The notes below the pieces were generated by a model. The model was not told where the DNA came from. It worked only from the letters and a program-made list of their open reading frames with translations, and did not search any database. The position numbers were made by a program, and so were the translations under genes. DNA of 64,000 bases from Plasmodium brasilianum (taxonomy: Eukaryota; Apicomplexa; Aconoidasida; Haemosporida; Plasmodiidae): the NCBI RefSeq assembly GCF_023973825.1, contig NC_090126.1, positions 2,625,001 through 2,689,000 on the forward strand. The letters are read 5' to 3'. Below are positions 26,312-40,403 of the stretch, piece by piece (the stretch's first letter is position 1; each line of letters opens with the position of its first letter).

Positions 26312-29022
26312 AATAAACAATAAGAAATACGAACCTTTCTATAAGGAAATGATTAATGTGAAGTAATAACTTTTCTATCTTTAGTTATATATCTATTAAA
26401 CATTCTCATAATTGATTACTTTTATTGAAGTGCATCTATATGAACAAGGAATTTTTGATATACAACAATAGAAAAATATATTCTTAGATTTTTTTGAATT
26501 TGAATGTATTATATTTCTTCAAAATGTATTTTAAAATATTATTTCATTACATTACATATTATGACTTAAAATATATATTTATGTATTTATATATACTTTC
26601 ATAGAAAATATATATATGCATCTTAAAAGGAATTTATTATAGTACAATTTTTATTGTTTCATTTAAGCCCTATATTATTTTATACTTGAACTATATGAAA
26701 AAGTATTTTTTAATATTTCACTTTTTCTAATTTAAAATTATTATATGTTGATATAATTCAAAAAATATGCTTCACTACCTTAAAATAAAAAATTAACAGG
26801 ACTTTGTAAGTAATTACATGAAGTTCATGAATTTCGTTGCATTGAAATATATATATATATATATTTACTTAAAAATACATATTAATTACTTTATAAATTA
26901 GGTTTTATGAGACATGTGTTATAAATAATACATATTATAATAGTTCTTTTATTAATTGTTTAACTATTTGTTCCTAGTTTGAAAGGGAAAAAATAAATAT
27001 ATAAAAAAATAATAACTTTATTGTGTATGAGTTATCAATTATTGCTTAAAAACTCTAAATTTGGTATTTTTTTTATTAAAGTGAACTGTTAAAACCATTT
27101 TTTATTCTATTATTGTTTATAATTTAGGAGTTAATTCAATTTTTTAAAAAAAATTAAATTTAATTTATATTGAAAATATATAAATAAATATACTGTATAT
27201 ATTTCATTATTTTTTACAACGTTAATGGACAACCTTACTGAATTAAATGTAATTATATATCAATAAATAGTACATTGAAGTAGTTTTCCTTTTATTATTG
27301 TTTTTCCTTAATTGTAGACATCTAAGAATGTACTATATATCTATAAAAATAAAAATTACTACTAACGGTAAGAAACATAAATGAATTCTTTTTTCAGTAA
27401 AATAATCACATGTATTTAAATATTTATATATTAATTTTATTTTATATGCTTGTATTTAAATATATTAATTTGAAAATTAATACAATTTCATAGATGTACA
27501 TATGTTTACATAGTCCATATTAACCATTAGTAATTTTTTTATATTAATAATATAAATTTTATAAACAAAATAAAAATGAAAAAAGAATTATTTTTTTATA
27601 AATGATTTATAAATAGATAATATTTTTTTATACTTTTGATAAATACTATTAAATTATATCAAAATGAAGACACAATTTTTGTGGTAAAGTTTTGCCTAAA
27701 TAATACTAATTTATAAGAATTTCCATGTAACATTTTCCCAAGTAATTTATATGATTATATTTTACTTTTTATATATGATTATTTGCAGATTTAAATGAAA
27801 ATAATATGAAAATATTAATATATATTTTAATTATATCATTTATATAAGATTTGAAAAGTATTTTTTAGTCAATATATTGACCAATGTATATATTTTTCTT
27901 TGTAAAAGTATACATAGGACCTATATAAAATTAGGCTAATGTGTATGGGAATATTGTATGTTGAAAATGAAAATATAGATAATAAAAATTTTTATAAGAA
28001 ATACATATATATTTTTTTTTATTAATTAATATTACTAAATTTTATTAAACTATTTTAGTCCATTTAAATAATAAATATATTCACAGAAAAGACAAATACT
28101 ACTATTTTGACAATGTTTATTTTATTTATTTTTTTTCTTCCTATTTAATGTATATCTTATGTAAGAAAAAATTAATTAAAAATAATATATAAAAAATTAA
28201 GTAGTTGAATGCAAAGATTTTTCTTTAATTAATAGTGGTATATATTAAATATAATTAAAAAGTATAATATTCAAAAATTATGGTATAATATTAAAAAATC
28301 AATTTTTATTTGTATTTATAATATATGTTTCTGCATATATGAGGTTGCAGTTTATACATTTAATACTATAAAGGATTGTATGGGTTGAGGAATTATCTAA
28401 AGCTTCTGTATTTATTTTTATAAAACAAAATATAATTCTATCATTATATTATTACCATTAATATACTGTTAAAATAATATATATTTTTTATGAGCAATAA
28501 GAGTTCCTTCTAAAATAAAATGTTTATACTCTTAGTATTATTATTATTATAGCATCCATAAAAATTGTACTTATAGTATTCATATATAGAGCATTCTATT
28601 ATCTATATTCTCTACGCTATATATTCTATATAAATTCAACATTTAGATATATTTCGAAATCATATATATCTTTGTTTTCTATTTTCTTTTGGAAAAAATT
28701 AATAAAAAGAATTACTTAATTAGTGCACTACATTAAATAATAAAACTATAGTATTTGAATATTTATGAATAAAATTATATTATCTTATATAGACGAGAGA
28801 TAATCTTTTATAATTAAAATTAAAATTTTATAATATGTATTTATAATTTGTTTACTGTATATTTTGTAACAGGAGTTATAGTTATATAATTTTTATTAAT
28901 TTGTTACAAATCAATAACAAAAAAATATTTGTAAAATAAATATAGCATCCATTATCATTAGAAGTATATTATATTATTATTAATTGTTTCCTTAGTATAT
29001 TAGAGCATTAAATATATTTATA
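26312..29022. other. intergenic, no gene seen
   Basis: A+T-rich spacer between genes E and F. The 3' flank near 26860-26950 weakly resembles those of genes B and D. Confidence 0.5.
28603..28645 (+). promoter_or_regulatory. conserved upstream element of gene F
   Basis: Begins TATATTCTCTACG and ends AAATTCAACATTTA, about 420 bases before the ATG of gene F. It matches the elements upstream of genes B and E. Confidence 0.4.
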
Positions 29023-29921
29023 ATGGAACAAATAGTTAAGTCAATTTTATTTATTAAAATTTTTGCGTTTATCCTTTTAACTGGGATATGTCATTTTAAA
29101 AATAATGTGGTATGATATTATCATTGAAGGGTATTTAAATTATTCATATTTTATGTGTTCTATTATTATTAATATTGTTTCATATAATTAATTATTTATC
29201 CATTAAAAATGATATACATATTTATATATTTTTTTATTCTTAGAACACGTTTAATAAATCCATGGATGGAGAGTACACACTTGGCAGAAAATTAGGTATA
29301 AAAACTTTTCGATGACTGGCAAAATGTAAGCAGGATAAGGATTCAAATATTTTAGAGTTAGAACAAAATATAAAAAACAATACAAAGTGCAAAAAAAAGG
29401 ATATAGCTATTAATGAAAAAGGAGAAAAAGATAAAAACAAAAAATCTAATAAAAGTTCATTAAATAAGGCACAATACTATACCGAAGTTATAGATTATAA
29501 TAATGGAATGTTTGATGGAAAACATTTCCATTTTGAAAAAAAATGGATTAAAAAAAAAGATTACGATAATTTTCTTGAAAGAAACAGGAGAATTTGTGAT
29601 ATATCATTAAGAAAAATAAGATTTAGAAAGTATAGCATTGGAATTGCTATGTTTTTTATTTTTCTCTTGCTGGGAATAGGAATACCCATATTATCAAGTT
29701 TACCGTCCTTGAAAGAGGCATGGGAAAGCATTACAAACGATGGAATATTGAATAAATTGAAAGTTAATGTAGAAGCATGGGGAGACAATGTACTGTCCTA
29801 TCTTATTATAGCATTATTTAGCGTACTTATGGTTATGTTAGCTGTTATGCTTATAGTAGGGTTCTACAAGATTTTAAGAAATAATGAAAAATATAACAAA
29901 ATTAAGTTAATAAAGGCGTAA
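29023..29921 (+). pseudogene. fam-l/fam-m-type exported protein, gene F, one nonsense codon
   Basis: Two exons, 29023-29109 and 29244-29921, phase 0, 134-nt intron. Exon 1 is the signal segment (FIKIFAFILLTGICHF, with Gly where the others have Trp). Exon 2 begins NTFNKSMDGEY. At the export-motif position it reads Arg (CGA, residue 52), then TGA at 29313-29315, then Leu-Ala-Lys; the other copies have Leu there, one base away (TTA to TGA). Apart from that codon the frame is fully open to 29921, with NNGMFDGKHFHFEKKWIKKK, two membrane segments and an NNEKYNKIKLI end like gene D. It is a pseudogene unless the stop is a sequencing error, allelic or read through. Nothing else in it is damaged. Confidence 0.85.
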
Positions 29922-32615
29922 AATGAATAATAAAAAATTAATATGTTTATGTAATGAAAATTTTAATATAAAGTAATAAGCGTAATATTTTTTATGATTT
30001 GATTAATGAGAATACATATAATTTCTAAAATATTATAAATGTATATGCGTATAAATGGTGTTTTTAAAGCACAACATAAATATATTTTCATTGCTCTTTT
30101 TGAATCTAAATATTTTAATGCTTTTGAATTTGAGTAGATATTATTATTGTATCTTAATAATTACTATTGCATAAAGTATTTATTTATATTTTTAAATATA
30201 TTTCTATAAAAAATATGGGTTTATGCTCAAAAGTTTATGTATTATAGTACAATACGGATAATTATTTAGAACCCTAGAAATTAATGTTTGTAATAAAATA
30301 TATTTCTTTCTATTTTGTGAATTTTAATCTAAAATTATTATTTGTTCAGGTAAATAAGAAAGTGTATTATTTTAAAATTAACAATAAGTATATCTTGGAT
30401 TATATTAAAAGAACGATAGTAAATATATTACGATGTATTGATGTATATATATATGTTATTTTACTTAAGAAAGAACTTAATATTCATTATATATAATATG
30501 TTTTAAGTGAAATGAGTTATAAATTATATCAATTGTAAAAATCCTTTTATTAGAATTTTAATTTTCCTTACATCGAATAAAAGTAAAATTATAAACACAT
30601 AATTAAGTAATATCCTTTTATATAGGATTCTTAGTTAAGAACTTATGGATTATATTTTAATTTCATTTCTATTCTTATTTTATTATATAAGTTTATAAAT
30701 ATTATTAAATATACAAACAATTATTATTTAAAAAGAAAAAAATATACTTCATAGATTTAAGAAAATAAAACATTTTTTTATATATAAACTTAAAAAAAAG
30801 ATAAAAGGAATAAATTTAGAATTATAAAAACATTTTTCTAATTGTTAATGTTTTCTTGTTTAAATCTTATATCTTTAATATATAAATGAAAGCAACCTTT
30901 GCAGCACTAAAATTATTTCTTTATAAAAATTAAATTAAGTATATATCGAATTTTTAGAAGTAAATATTTTTTATAGATTAATTCTGGTTAAAATATATTA
31001 AGTAGATATTAAATAAATGAAGTTGTAAGATAACACTACTTTATTACTTTTATTTTTTATTTTTGTTATGTGTCACATATGTGGTTGACAATGTATGTAA
31101 ATATATATTTTAATAAATAATTTTTGTTTAAATAAAAGCAATAATTAACAATTATAACAGAATAAATTTTGCTTTTATTATAATTAGATATATGAATCAT
31201 GTTCTCCGAACTTTGTTTTTATTAAATCTATGCTTACTGTAAAGAAATAATAATTAAAAATAAAATTTTGTACCTCATTATCATTAAAATTATTTCATTT
31301 ATCCTTTCTATATGAATATTTCATTGTTTGAATAATTTTCTATAATTTCAATATTACATATATTTTTGTTTATTATTTTGAACGCAATATTAAGTATAGT
31401 GCAAAATATATTATACATTGTTAATAACTAAAATTCACATTTATAGTAAAATCTAAAGACATATGTAACTATGTACAATAAAAAAAATGAGTGAGTACAC
31501 GAAGTTTACAATTTACAAATTACCATGGTGCCTAAAAATTTCATGTAATGAGAAATGAAATCCTCCTTTTCAAAATTATTATTCTTATTTGAACGTATAG
31601 ATAATAAATTGTGTAGATAATATAGAAATGGATTCTATCTGGAAACTCAATAAAATAAGAATTACATTTCTATTTCTCAGATTCTATAAACATAAACGTG
31701 TTACTTGCTATTATATTTATGGGAATATTTGTTGTATTTTTCTTTCTATATGGAGAAAATAAAAACTAAACATAGGCATTTAGATACTATTTGTTATTAC
31801 TAAAATTTACTTTATCAAAAAATTTATAATGTAGGTACACTATTTTTATTATTTATCATATATCAATTTTTTTAATCATATGTATGTTATATATAGAATA
31901 AGGTATTAATGTAGTTAAAAAAAAATAAAAATAATGCTAGAGCAGAACATATTTATGAATTATAAAATAATGGTTAGGATTTTTCCCATTTGAATACAAT
32001 TAAAATTAGAATTCATCTACCTTAGCGCCAATCATAAATACCCTTTCAACAATATGACATATAATATATATCAATAGAAGAAAAAAACGTTAAAACTGTT
32101 ACATAATGTGTAACATTTTTAGTAATATTAAATTGAAAGTGGACAAATAATAAAAATTTTGAATAAAGTTATAAAGAAAAAGTAGACATATACTTTATAT
32201 TTTGATTAATGTTTTTATTCCAAGGTTTTACATTTTTTATTTATATAATATTATTATTGGTGTTGTTTCTAATGTTGTTTTTTATTCTGTTATACTGAGA
32301 AAATAAACGCTACCTCATATTGTTATATAAGTATATCCACTTTTGCCTTAACGTCTTGTGTTATATGCTTAAGTTTTAAAATTATTTATATTTCATTCTA
32401 AGGGGAATCTCGTTTAAATGGAATTTTCTACTACTAATTTTAAAAATAGTATCGTATTTATTTTATCTTTATTTTTGAATAATTTTTATAGACATATATT
32501 CATTTCTTTATTTATTGTTTACATTGCTTTTTAATGAATTTGTACATAAGTGTAACATATATATCACTAAGTATTTTATTTTCTATTGAAAATGACATAA
32601 AAGGTTAATTTTACA
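29922..32615. other. intergenic; left part of pir-locus duplication from ~31.5 kb
   Basis: No gene was seen. The 70-codon frame at 30284-30496 is judged chance. From about 31500 rightward the sequence resembles 55230 onward, which is the 3' flank of the duplicated pir locus. Confidence 0.5.
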
Positions 32616-35400
32616 TCAAGTGTCTCCTTGAGGTTGATAGGTTATATTATGAGAACTTACTTCACAATTCCTATTTACTACTACATGAAGGTTTTGTAAG
32701 GATTCGCTCAATGCTTCTTGAAATTTGTTAAGTTCAATAATTTTTTTTTTTCGTAAACGATAATATATCCAAGATTTCAGTGGAGTAAACTACATCAAAA
32801 TATATGTATATTTATTTAAAAATATAATTTTTATATGCTTATAATTTTTGTGAAAATAAATTATTCTATATGTGATAAATTATTATTAATTTTAAGTATA
32901 ATTCTTATTGACCTTATATAAAAAAAATATAGTGAAAGACATTAGTAATACGATAGATGTTGTTAAAATGGGAACAAATACGTAATCTACATCTTCTGTA
33001 GGTGGTAATATTTGTGTTGAAGTTTGTTCTATTTGTGGTAATATTTTTGGCAAACCTTCGCATGGAGTGAATTTATTCATTTTATCATCATATGCATTCT
33101 TAAAATTGATTAACTCCTCACAAAAAGGGTCATTGCTATTTTGTTGACATTCTTTGTAATTATTGTTATAAAAGTTATAACATTCTCTAACACTTTCACA
33201 AATATTACCATCGGAGTCATTGTCTTTACCATTAAATGTGCTGAAATTATCATAATAGCTATATAATTGTTTAAGTTTATTTAAAACATCTTGATGAATA
33301 ATTTTTATTTCGTCTGTGCATATATTTCCTGTTTTGGACGAAAAATCTCTATATCCCTGAAACCAACTTGAATTATTATAATTATCATCTGAATTTATCC
33401 TATAATTTAAGTATTTACAACGTTTGAAGCTATCGGATTTATAGTTTTCCTTTATTTCAATTAAATATCTACCAACCTCTTGGCATGGTGTAGCAAAATT
33501 AGGTTTATTTTGCTCGATTAGAGCACATTTCCTTCCAGGATTTTCACCTTGTACCCCACGCATCCTGTTATAAATATCTAAGATAACATCTTCAAATTCC
33601 TTTTTATATTTAAGAAATAATGTTACGGAATTTTCCTGAAAAGAAAAAAAGTATAATTTTAATATGTAAGTGCTCAAAAACATAATTTCATGGAATATAT
33701 TTCTACATCATTTCTAGAATGGAGGATTCTTTAATATAATAATACAAATAATTATTATAACATAAAAATAGTTATTACATTTTCTGCTGGATCTCCGGAT
33801 GCCATTATATATAAGTATATGTGTCAAAATTGGAAATAATTAAATTGGTAACATGTTAATTTTAGTATAAGTAAAAATAAATATATAATATGTTTATATG
33901 TGACGTATTTTTTTTTTTTCATACATAGAATTTTAAAACATAACTAAGTAAGTGTTTTTCTATATATTTTGATAATATTAAAATAACTTAATATGCTTAG
34001 TACACTACAAATTAAATCCTTTAATTGAAAATATAATAATTTTTTGAAAAACAGGATCACTTTATTGTAACTAAAAAATAGTTATAGAAAAGAATATTCT
34101 TTTCTATATTTTTATTAATATGAAGCTTATGTAATTCTAATGATATTTTATACAAAAAAATAAATTAATTTTAGTACATACTCATATGGATTTCTCATTA
34201 TACTGTAATATATATTTAGGAATCTCTTTGGGTCTTTAAAAATGTTATAAATAGTTAAATATTAACTATTTATAAGATATATAATTTTCTCTTTTATTTT
34301 ATTACTATTTTTTTCATTATTAAAATAATACCATTCATATTATTTCATTTAATATTTATCATAAGTATCAATAACATATATATTAGTCAATAAACTGAAC
34401 TTGACGAATATTACTAAAATTTAAATTTAACTTAATAAAAAAAGACATTTAGCTAAAAAGAAGTTTAGTATATGGAAATATGAATTTATTTGTTAAATGA
34501 AAAATATACATCCTCAAAAAATTTATTTTAATTATAAATATAATATTCCATGAATGCACTATATCGTATAATTTTAAAATAATCTGCTAATTCTCTTCAT
34601 TGTATTATATAAAGAAGTTAAAGTTTTACTTTCTTCTTTAGAACCTTCATAATGGGATATATATATATTTATATTCGATATATAAATGTATGCAGAAAAA
34701 GTAAATATGTTTATACTATAGAATAATTATTATTATGTATTAAAAATAAAAATACAAATAATATAATATTTATTTTAATTGCTTTAGTAAAATTTATTAT
34801 TGAATTCATTTGTACATATAGCATAACAAAAATATAAATTAATATTTCAATCAATATTTATCATAATAATCTACAGAGAATACAACTTATTAGCAATGTT
34901 GTTTATGGTACGTGTTTATATTTCAATATATAATAAAACATTTTCGAATGTTAATATCATAATATTTTTCAATTATGTATATGTTACTTCTACTTTATTT
35001 ATGATATTATATTTCATATGAGTTCTAACATATTATAACATTTAATACAATGTATTTAGAAAATAATATTAAATTATTATTATTTTTTTTTTATATATAT
35101 TTTATTGTTCTAAATTATCTAACGATTATATACGTTTAGTATGATATATAAATTATAAGTTATATCTTAATTAAATTAATATATTTAACATATAATCAAA
35201 TATATTTAAAAAAAAACTAAAAAATAAAATAAAAGAAAAATATGTTTTTGTTATTATTTCATATATGTAATGATTTGTCTTTTTCTTCATAAACGATGTA
35301 GAATTTTATATAGTACAATAAGATTTATAATTGCTAAAATAAATATTAGTTAACGTTATTTTGTAGTGGATATTCTTTTGTTCTTATATCATTTTTTTAT
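31500..35400. repeat. segmental duplication, pir locus copy 1
   Basis: The pir gene and both flanks resemble 55230-59090 at a nearly constant offset of about 23.7 kb, in the same orientation. Anchors: stop of exon 3 (32616 / 56365), start of exon 1 (33805 / 57516), a flank stretch around AATAGTTAAATATTAACTA (34250-34275 / 57957-57980), an ACTTTCTTCTTTA stretch (34628 / 58332) and the TGGATATTCTTT stretch (35367 / 59058). Identity is partial, so the duplication is old. Confidence 0.7.
32616..33805 (-). CDS. pir: PIR protein, intact
   Basis: Three exons on the minus strand: 33779-33805, 32913-33635 and 32616-32789, all joined in phase 0 with GT..AG introns of 143 and 123 nt; 307 residues. Exon 1 encodes MASGDPAEN, the classic tiny first exon of pir genes. 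Exon 2 holds the Cys-containing ectodomain, with PCQEVGRYLIEI and CKYLNYRIN, a hallmark of the vir-like family, then more Cys residues, a Gln/Pro/Thr stalk and a membrane segment (VPILTTSIVLLMSFTIFFLYK). Exon 3 starts FTPLKSWI with a basic RLRKKK stretch and ends PQGDT. PIR proteins are variant antigens of infected red cells in many Plasmodium species; no specific ligand can be inferred here. It is part of a duplicated block with the pir pseudogene at 56.4 kb. Confidence 0.92.
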
Positions 35401-37795
35401 TTATAATATTAAAATTTTTTTTTTAATATTTACATCAGCGTTTAACTTAATAAAGTATAATATTTATCAAGGCGCTTTATATATTTCAAAACATTACGGT
35501 TTTGTTATTGGACTTTTATATAAAATCATAACTATGTTCGTAAGTCCATGTATGTTAATATTTCTTTATAATATTTAATATATTTTTAATGTACTTGCAA
35601 TATGTTTATATGATTATAGTTAAATTAAATAATTTATTAAGTTAACATATCAAATATAAGAAATATAAGAAAACATACGTATTAATATCTCTGTAATTTA
35701 TACACAATATTAATGAAATATATAAACGATATAAATATTACATTATAAAACATAAAAGTATTTTTTTAAAGGAGCCTTATATATATTAAACTAATATACT
35801 TCAAAAGAACTATATATTAATTATTTGTAATATAAAATAAGAATGTTTATGTTCATTTAAATTTATTAAATATTTTTTGAAATATGGATAAAGTTAATAT
35901 TATTAATAAGTAAAAACAATTTTTTTCTTAACAAAATATTATTTATATACTATAATATATATGTTTTATGTAATACTAGGATTTTATATTACAAATAAGT
36001 ATTTATATTTCAGTTAGAATTGTGTTATTTGATAGTCATTCTTATAATTCATTCAGAAACATATATTTTTTATTTTTTTTATTAATATTATTACTGCATT
36101 AATTATAATGTTTAAAAAATAAGCAGAATGCTGTTATTATAGCTTTTACTCAATACAAACTAGTAAATAAAAATTTATAATTTACTTATTTTTTATGGAA
36201 TATGATAAAAGTAAAAATTATTATGTATCAAAATCGATTATATGTTTTAAATAATAGATCTACTATTTGTGTATGCTATAAATATATATGTGCATATACG
36301 TATAATTTATAAAATAATATAAAAAAGAATAAGAAGAAATAATCTTATTAACTATATATTAAAGAAAAGTATTATTCTGTAATTACAAAAAAGAGAAAAA
36401 GAAGAATTATTGAAAGTCAAAATTTATAAACACCCTTCAAAACTCAAAAAGGTAGTGTCCAAATTTTTTTATTAATATAATAAAAATAGGTATTTAATTG
36501 AAAGGAAAAAAATAAAAATATATGATATTTTTTGAAATTCCTGTGAAATAATTTTATTCTGTTCCATTCTCACTTCATTTTAAAAAAGTGTTGAAACTTA
36601 TCAATTTAGTACAGTTTAACTTATATACTTTTTTATAATTATATTTTATATCTTTGATATTATAAAAATATTTATAAATTATAATTTATAAAAAAAAAAA
36701 GAACAATAAAACCATAAGAATCATTTTTAATTATTGGTTTATATTTTTTTTTAAAAGTGAATAATAAGGTTAATATAAAAAATTATGTATCCTGAATATT
36801 TTCATTATTATCACATTTTTATCATTTTAATAATTTCATTGATATTTAAAATTTATTTTAATAAAACTTATATAAACAATAAAATAAATTCTTTAATAAT
36901 ATTGACGTACATAAATAAGTATGAACGTTTTTTATTAAAGTCACAATATTGTTGAGAAAAAAAATTAAATTCTTTATTAAGAGAATGAATTTTTATATAT
37001 GATTTTTTCATTTTGCGTATATATAAATAACTCAAGAAAAAAGTTATTATATATATAACAGTTAAAGTATTATAAATTTATAATAAATAAGAACTATTAA
37101 TATGTGAACATTTATTAGAGCATAGAGATTAACAGTTTTTTATAGAATATATAGTTTACTTTTTTATAAGATAAATTATATGTGGAATATAATTACCTTT
37201 TCATATATTTTAACATCTTTTTTTTTTTAATGAACAAATTTACTATATCAGTTAAAGCATTAATTTCCAAATAGTGCGAATACTTGTAGATTACATAATA
37301 ATTATCTTTTCAAAAGTGAAAAATATTGTACAGTAATTTTTAATGGAATAAAATATAATTATATAAATTTATGTGATAATATTATATTAAATCAACCGTA
37401 GTATTAAAATTTATTTATTTTGCTCTTTTCTATTATTCAAAATGTTAATTTTTTCTATGTTTAATATTTTGGAAAAGGTTAATATTAATTTTTTTTTTTT
37501 TTTTTTTGATATATATAATATCATCTTATCAATTTTATTGAATAGTGTATTAATATAATATTTTAATGGATATTTTTTTAGAAAGAAAAAATTGCATATG
37601 TAATAGTAATATATTTTAAGTATCGATGTTTCAAACTTCGTATTTCATTCTTGCCTTTTTATTCTTTATTACTTGCTACTTTATATTCCTCTTCTTTATT
37701 TCTTACATGCATTAAAAAATTCAAATAAACATTTTTTTTAGCTGCACCTTATCATGAATATAATCAAACTATATTTTGGTTGTATTACTATCAAT
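33806..37795. other. intergenic; 5' flank of pir and 3' flank of STP1
   Basis: Bases 33806-35400 are conserved with 57517-59090 (duplicated pir 5' flank). No gene was seen. The hydrophobic 70-codon frame at 35366-35578 is not kept in the duplicate and is not called. A 19-base T run lies at 37489-37507. Confidence 0.55.
37489..37507. repeat. poly-T tract
   Basis: 19 consecutive T about 290 bases past the STP1 stop codon. Confidence 0.9.
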
Positions 37796-40403
37796 TTATG
37801 AAATGTGTTTTTCTGCTATATCAATGGATTTTTCGACTGTCCCATTATTAACTATAGAACGTGCATATAAGTCATCTTCTCCTATCCAATCTTCTATCTC
37901 ATTTCTGAAACTGTCCTTCCTTATATGAGTATGGAATTCCTTATTTCTTTTATTTTCTATATCACTGTTAATATATTCAGTTGTATTTTCTGTAATTTCT
38001 TGTTTGTTACGTGAATATTTTTGTGTCTTCCATTCATTTATGGATATATCCAAAAATGATTCCCTATTATCAAAATTCACCTCTTTTTTATATTTTTCTA
38101 ATATGGTCATAAGTACTAGAATACAGAGCTTTGTTAATAATTTTTTTTTTATATATTTACATAATTCTTCATAATTTTCTTTGTGCTGCAATTCTTCTGT
38201 ATTTATTAGTGCTATATAATTTTTTGTATCTTCCTTTACGCATTCATCTGACATAATGTTCAAATCCATATCCAATTGCTTAATCCATTCCTGTTCCAAA
38301 TATTGTTCTATAATAATACCCTTTTTCGATATCCAGTGTTTCCATAGATCTTTTTCTATTTCTATAAATGGAACTTTGTGATTTTCATTAGGAGATTTTA
38401 TTTTTAATTCTTCCCTTTCTTGAATATAAGCTAGTTCTTTTTTCCATTCATTTTTCAAATTATTAATCCAATGCACTTTTTTCAATTTTTCAGAAATATT
38501 TCTATGTCTTTCTATCCATTTATTCCATAGAATATTTTGTTTTGTAATGTCATCGCTACATTTAATATTTTCTGTTATTAGATCATTATATGTTAAATTA
38601 GGATATGTTCTATAATCCTTTTTTGTGAACTCATCTAGACAAATTTTTAAAAATGCTTCTTTGTTGTTTTCCCAATCTTCATTTCTGCATTCTTCAAGTA
38701 CTTCCATATGTACTTCTATTATGGTTCTGGATCTGTCTTTTTTTCGTTTTGATAAGTATACATTTTTTGTAAGTTCATTTATTTTAATTTTTTTTATGAA
38801 TTCTTCATCATCATATATTGGGTGTTCTAAACGATAATCTGTAAAAAGTTCACTTTTATTGCTAGAAAATGAAGGTACTAGTAGTCTCAGAAATTTCATG
38901 TGCCTCCTTCTTGTCTTTTTTTTTTTTTTAAACATTTCTATTAAAGCATACTATAAAAAAACATTTTTTTATTTAATAAATTACTAAAGTAATAAAATGT
39001 TTATATTATTTTTAATAAATATTTTTTATTTTACTTTAATAAAAAGGAAAAATACAATAACACATAAAAAGCTTATTAGAATAGTATATTTGTTTGTGAT
39101 AGCTGTATGTTTTTCTGAATCTGTAATTGTATTATATATATACACATATGTTACACATTGTAGTTATATGAAAAATGGAAAAATAAGTAGCATTAATGGT
39201 ACCTAGAATTTTAAGGGGACCATTAGAGTTAGCAGAAGTCGAGGAGGGAAGTGATGTTCCAGAATGTGACGATATAGTTTCAGTAGAACTAGGTGCCATT
39301 GTTATTTGGGAAACTGAATTCTGTAAAATATTAGAACCTGGTGACAATGAAGCTTCATTTTCGGGTTGTGATGATGCTTTTGAAGTTGTGTCTGGTTCAG
39401 ATTGTATATTTTGTATTTGTGCACTTGTACTTTGTGAACTTGAAGTTGCATCTGAAGTTGATACTTGAGTTACGGGTTGTGACACCGGTGGCTTTTCCTG
39501 ATCTTCTGTAGTTTCTTCTTTTGTTTGAGTTGGTCCTTCTAGTGAATCTTGCATGACCTCTTTGGTTGGAACTTTATCATTAGGTGGACTATTAACTATG
39601 TTTTGACGTACAACTTGTAAAGGTGTTTTTTCTTCTTTAGATGTACTAGGTGAAATTGTAGCTGAATTCTTATCCCTACATTCATTAAGTGTACTAAATA
39701 TATTACTTTTTAGTATATTGCACTTTTCTGTTGGAAAGTGGGATGGTGAATTTTTGCAATTATATTTTAAGAGTTCTTTCTTTTTATTAAAACTCACCTT
39801 TTCATTACTAATCCATACATTATATTCATTAATTTTATTTGAACATTTTTCATCACATTCACTTGAAATTTTACGTCCTCCTGTAAGACATTGTATTTCA
39901 TTTATTTTATTATTTTTTTTTTCGCAGAAATCTAGTGCTTCATAATTTAATTCTAAAATTTTTTTTTCATTATTATCTAAAATTGGAAAACATCCACCAT
40001 GATTTTTAGCTATAAGCTTAAAGTAAGATGTTGCCCAATTTTTTATTGTTCCTTCCCATTTATTTTGATTTACGTAACGTGGTGCATTTTTATTCTGTAT
40101 TAGAAAATCAATCAATTTTAGGCATTTCCTCCTAAAAATGCTTTTATTAGTCTCATTATTTAAGGAAGGAGTTTCATTTTTTATTTTTTCTGTTATAATT
40201 CTAAACTCTGATCTGCTATAGTATGACAATGCTCCTAAACCAAGAACACCTCTTTCCTGAATTCAAAAGAATTATTATGAATATTTTAATGAGCGTAAAT
40301 TTTTACCTCAGTTGTATAACTTTTTTTTATCATAAGTAATTTACTATTAAATTTAATAGTATTAAACAACAACGAATATTACCGAGGATAAACATTTTTC
40401 CAT
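37796..40403 (-). CDS. STP1: STP1 protein, intact, four exons
   Basis: Exons on the minus strand are 40383-40403 (MEKCLSS), 39203-40256, 39035-39120 and 37796-38950. Phases close exactly (0, 1, 0), giving 771 residues. Exon 2 is a Cys-rich ectodomain (KSIFRRKCLKL, WATSYFKLIAKNHGGC, SECDEKC) followed by a Ser/Thr/Pro/Gln-rich stalk. Exon 3 is 86 nt and carries the membrane segment (YTILISFLCVIVFFLFIK). Exon 4 is a basic FKKKKKTRRRH anchor and a tail with repeated Trp pairs (ILWNKWIERH, VHWINNLKNEWKK, LWKHWISKKG, EQEWIKQL), like the cytoplasmic WR-type region of SURFIN/STP1 proteins. Its likely place is the infected-cell or parasite surface, as a variant antigen linked to the exported network. 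Exon 2 read on past its donor gives a false end at 39132. The 5' exon was chosen by the GTAATA donor and CAG acceptor. Confidence 0.9.

Noticed and set aside
35366..35578. 70-codon hydrophobic plus-strand frame
   Set aside because: Begins in a duplicated flank, but the frame is not kept in the other copy (59057 onward); probably chance.
39196..39468. 90-codon plus-strand frame with acidic, Cys-containing composition
   Set aside because: Antisense to the Ser/Thr-rich stalk of STP1; composition is the mirror of that repeat-like coding sequence.
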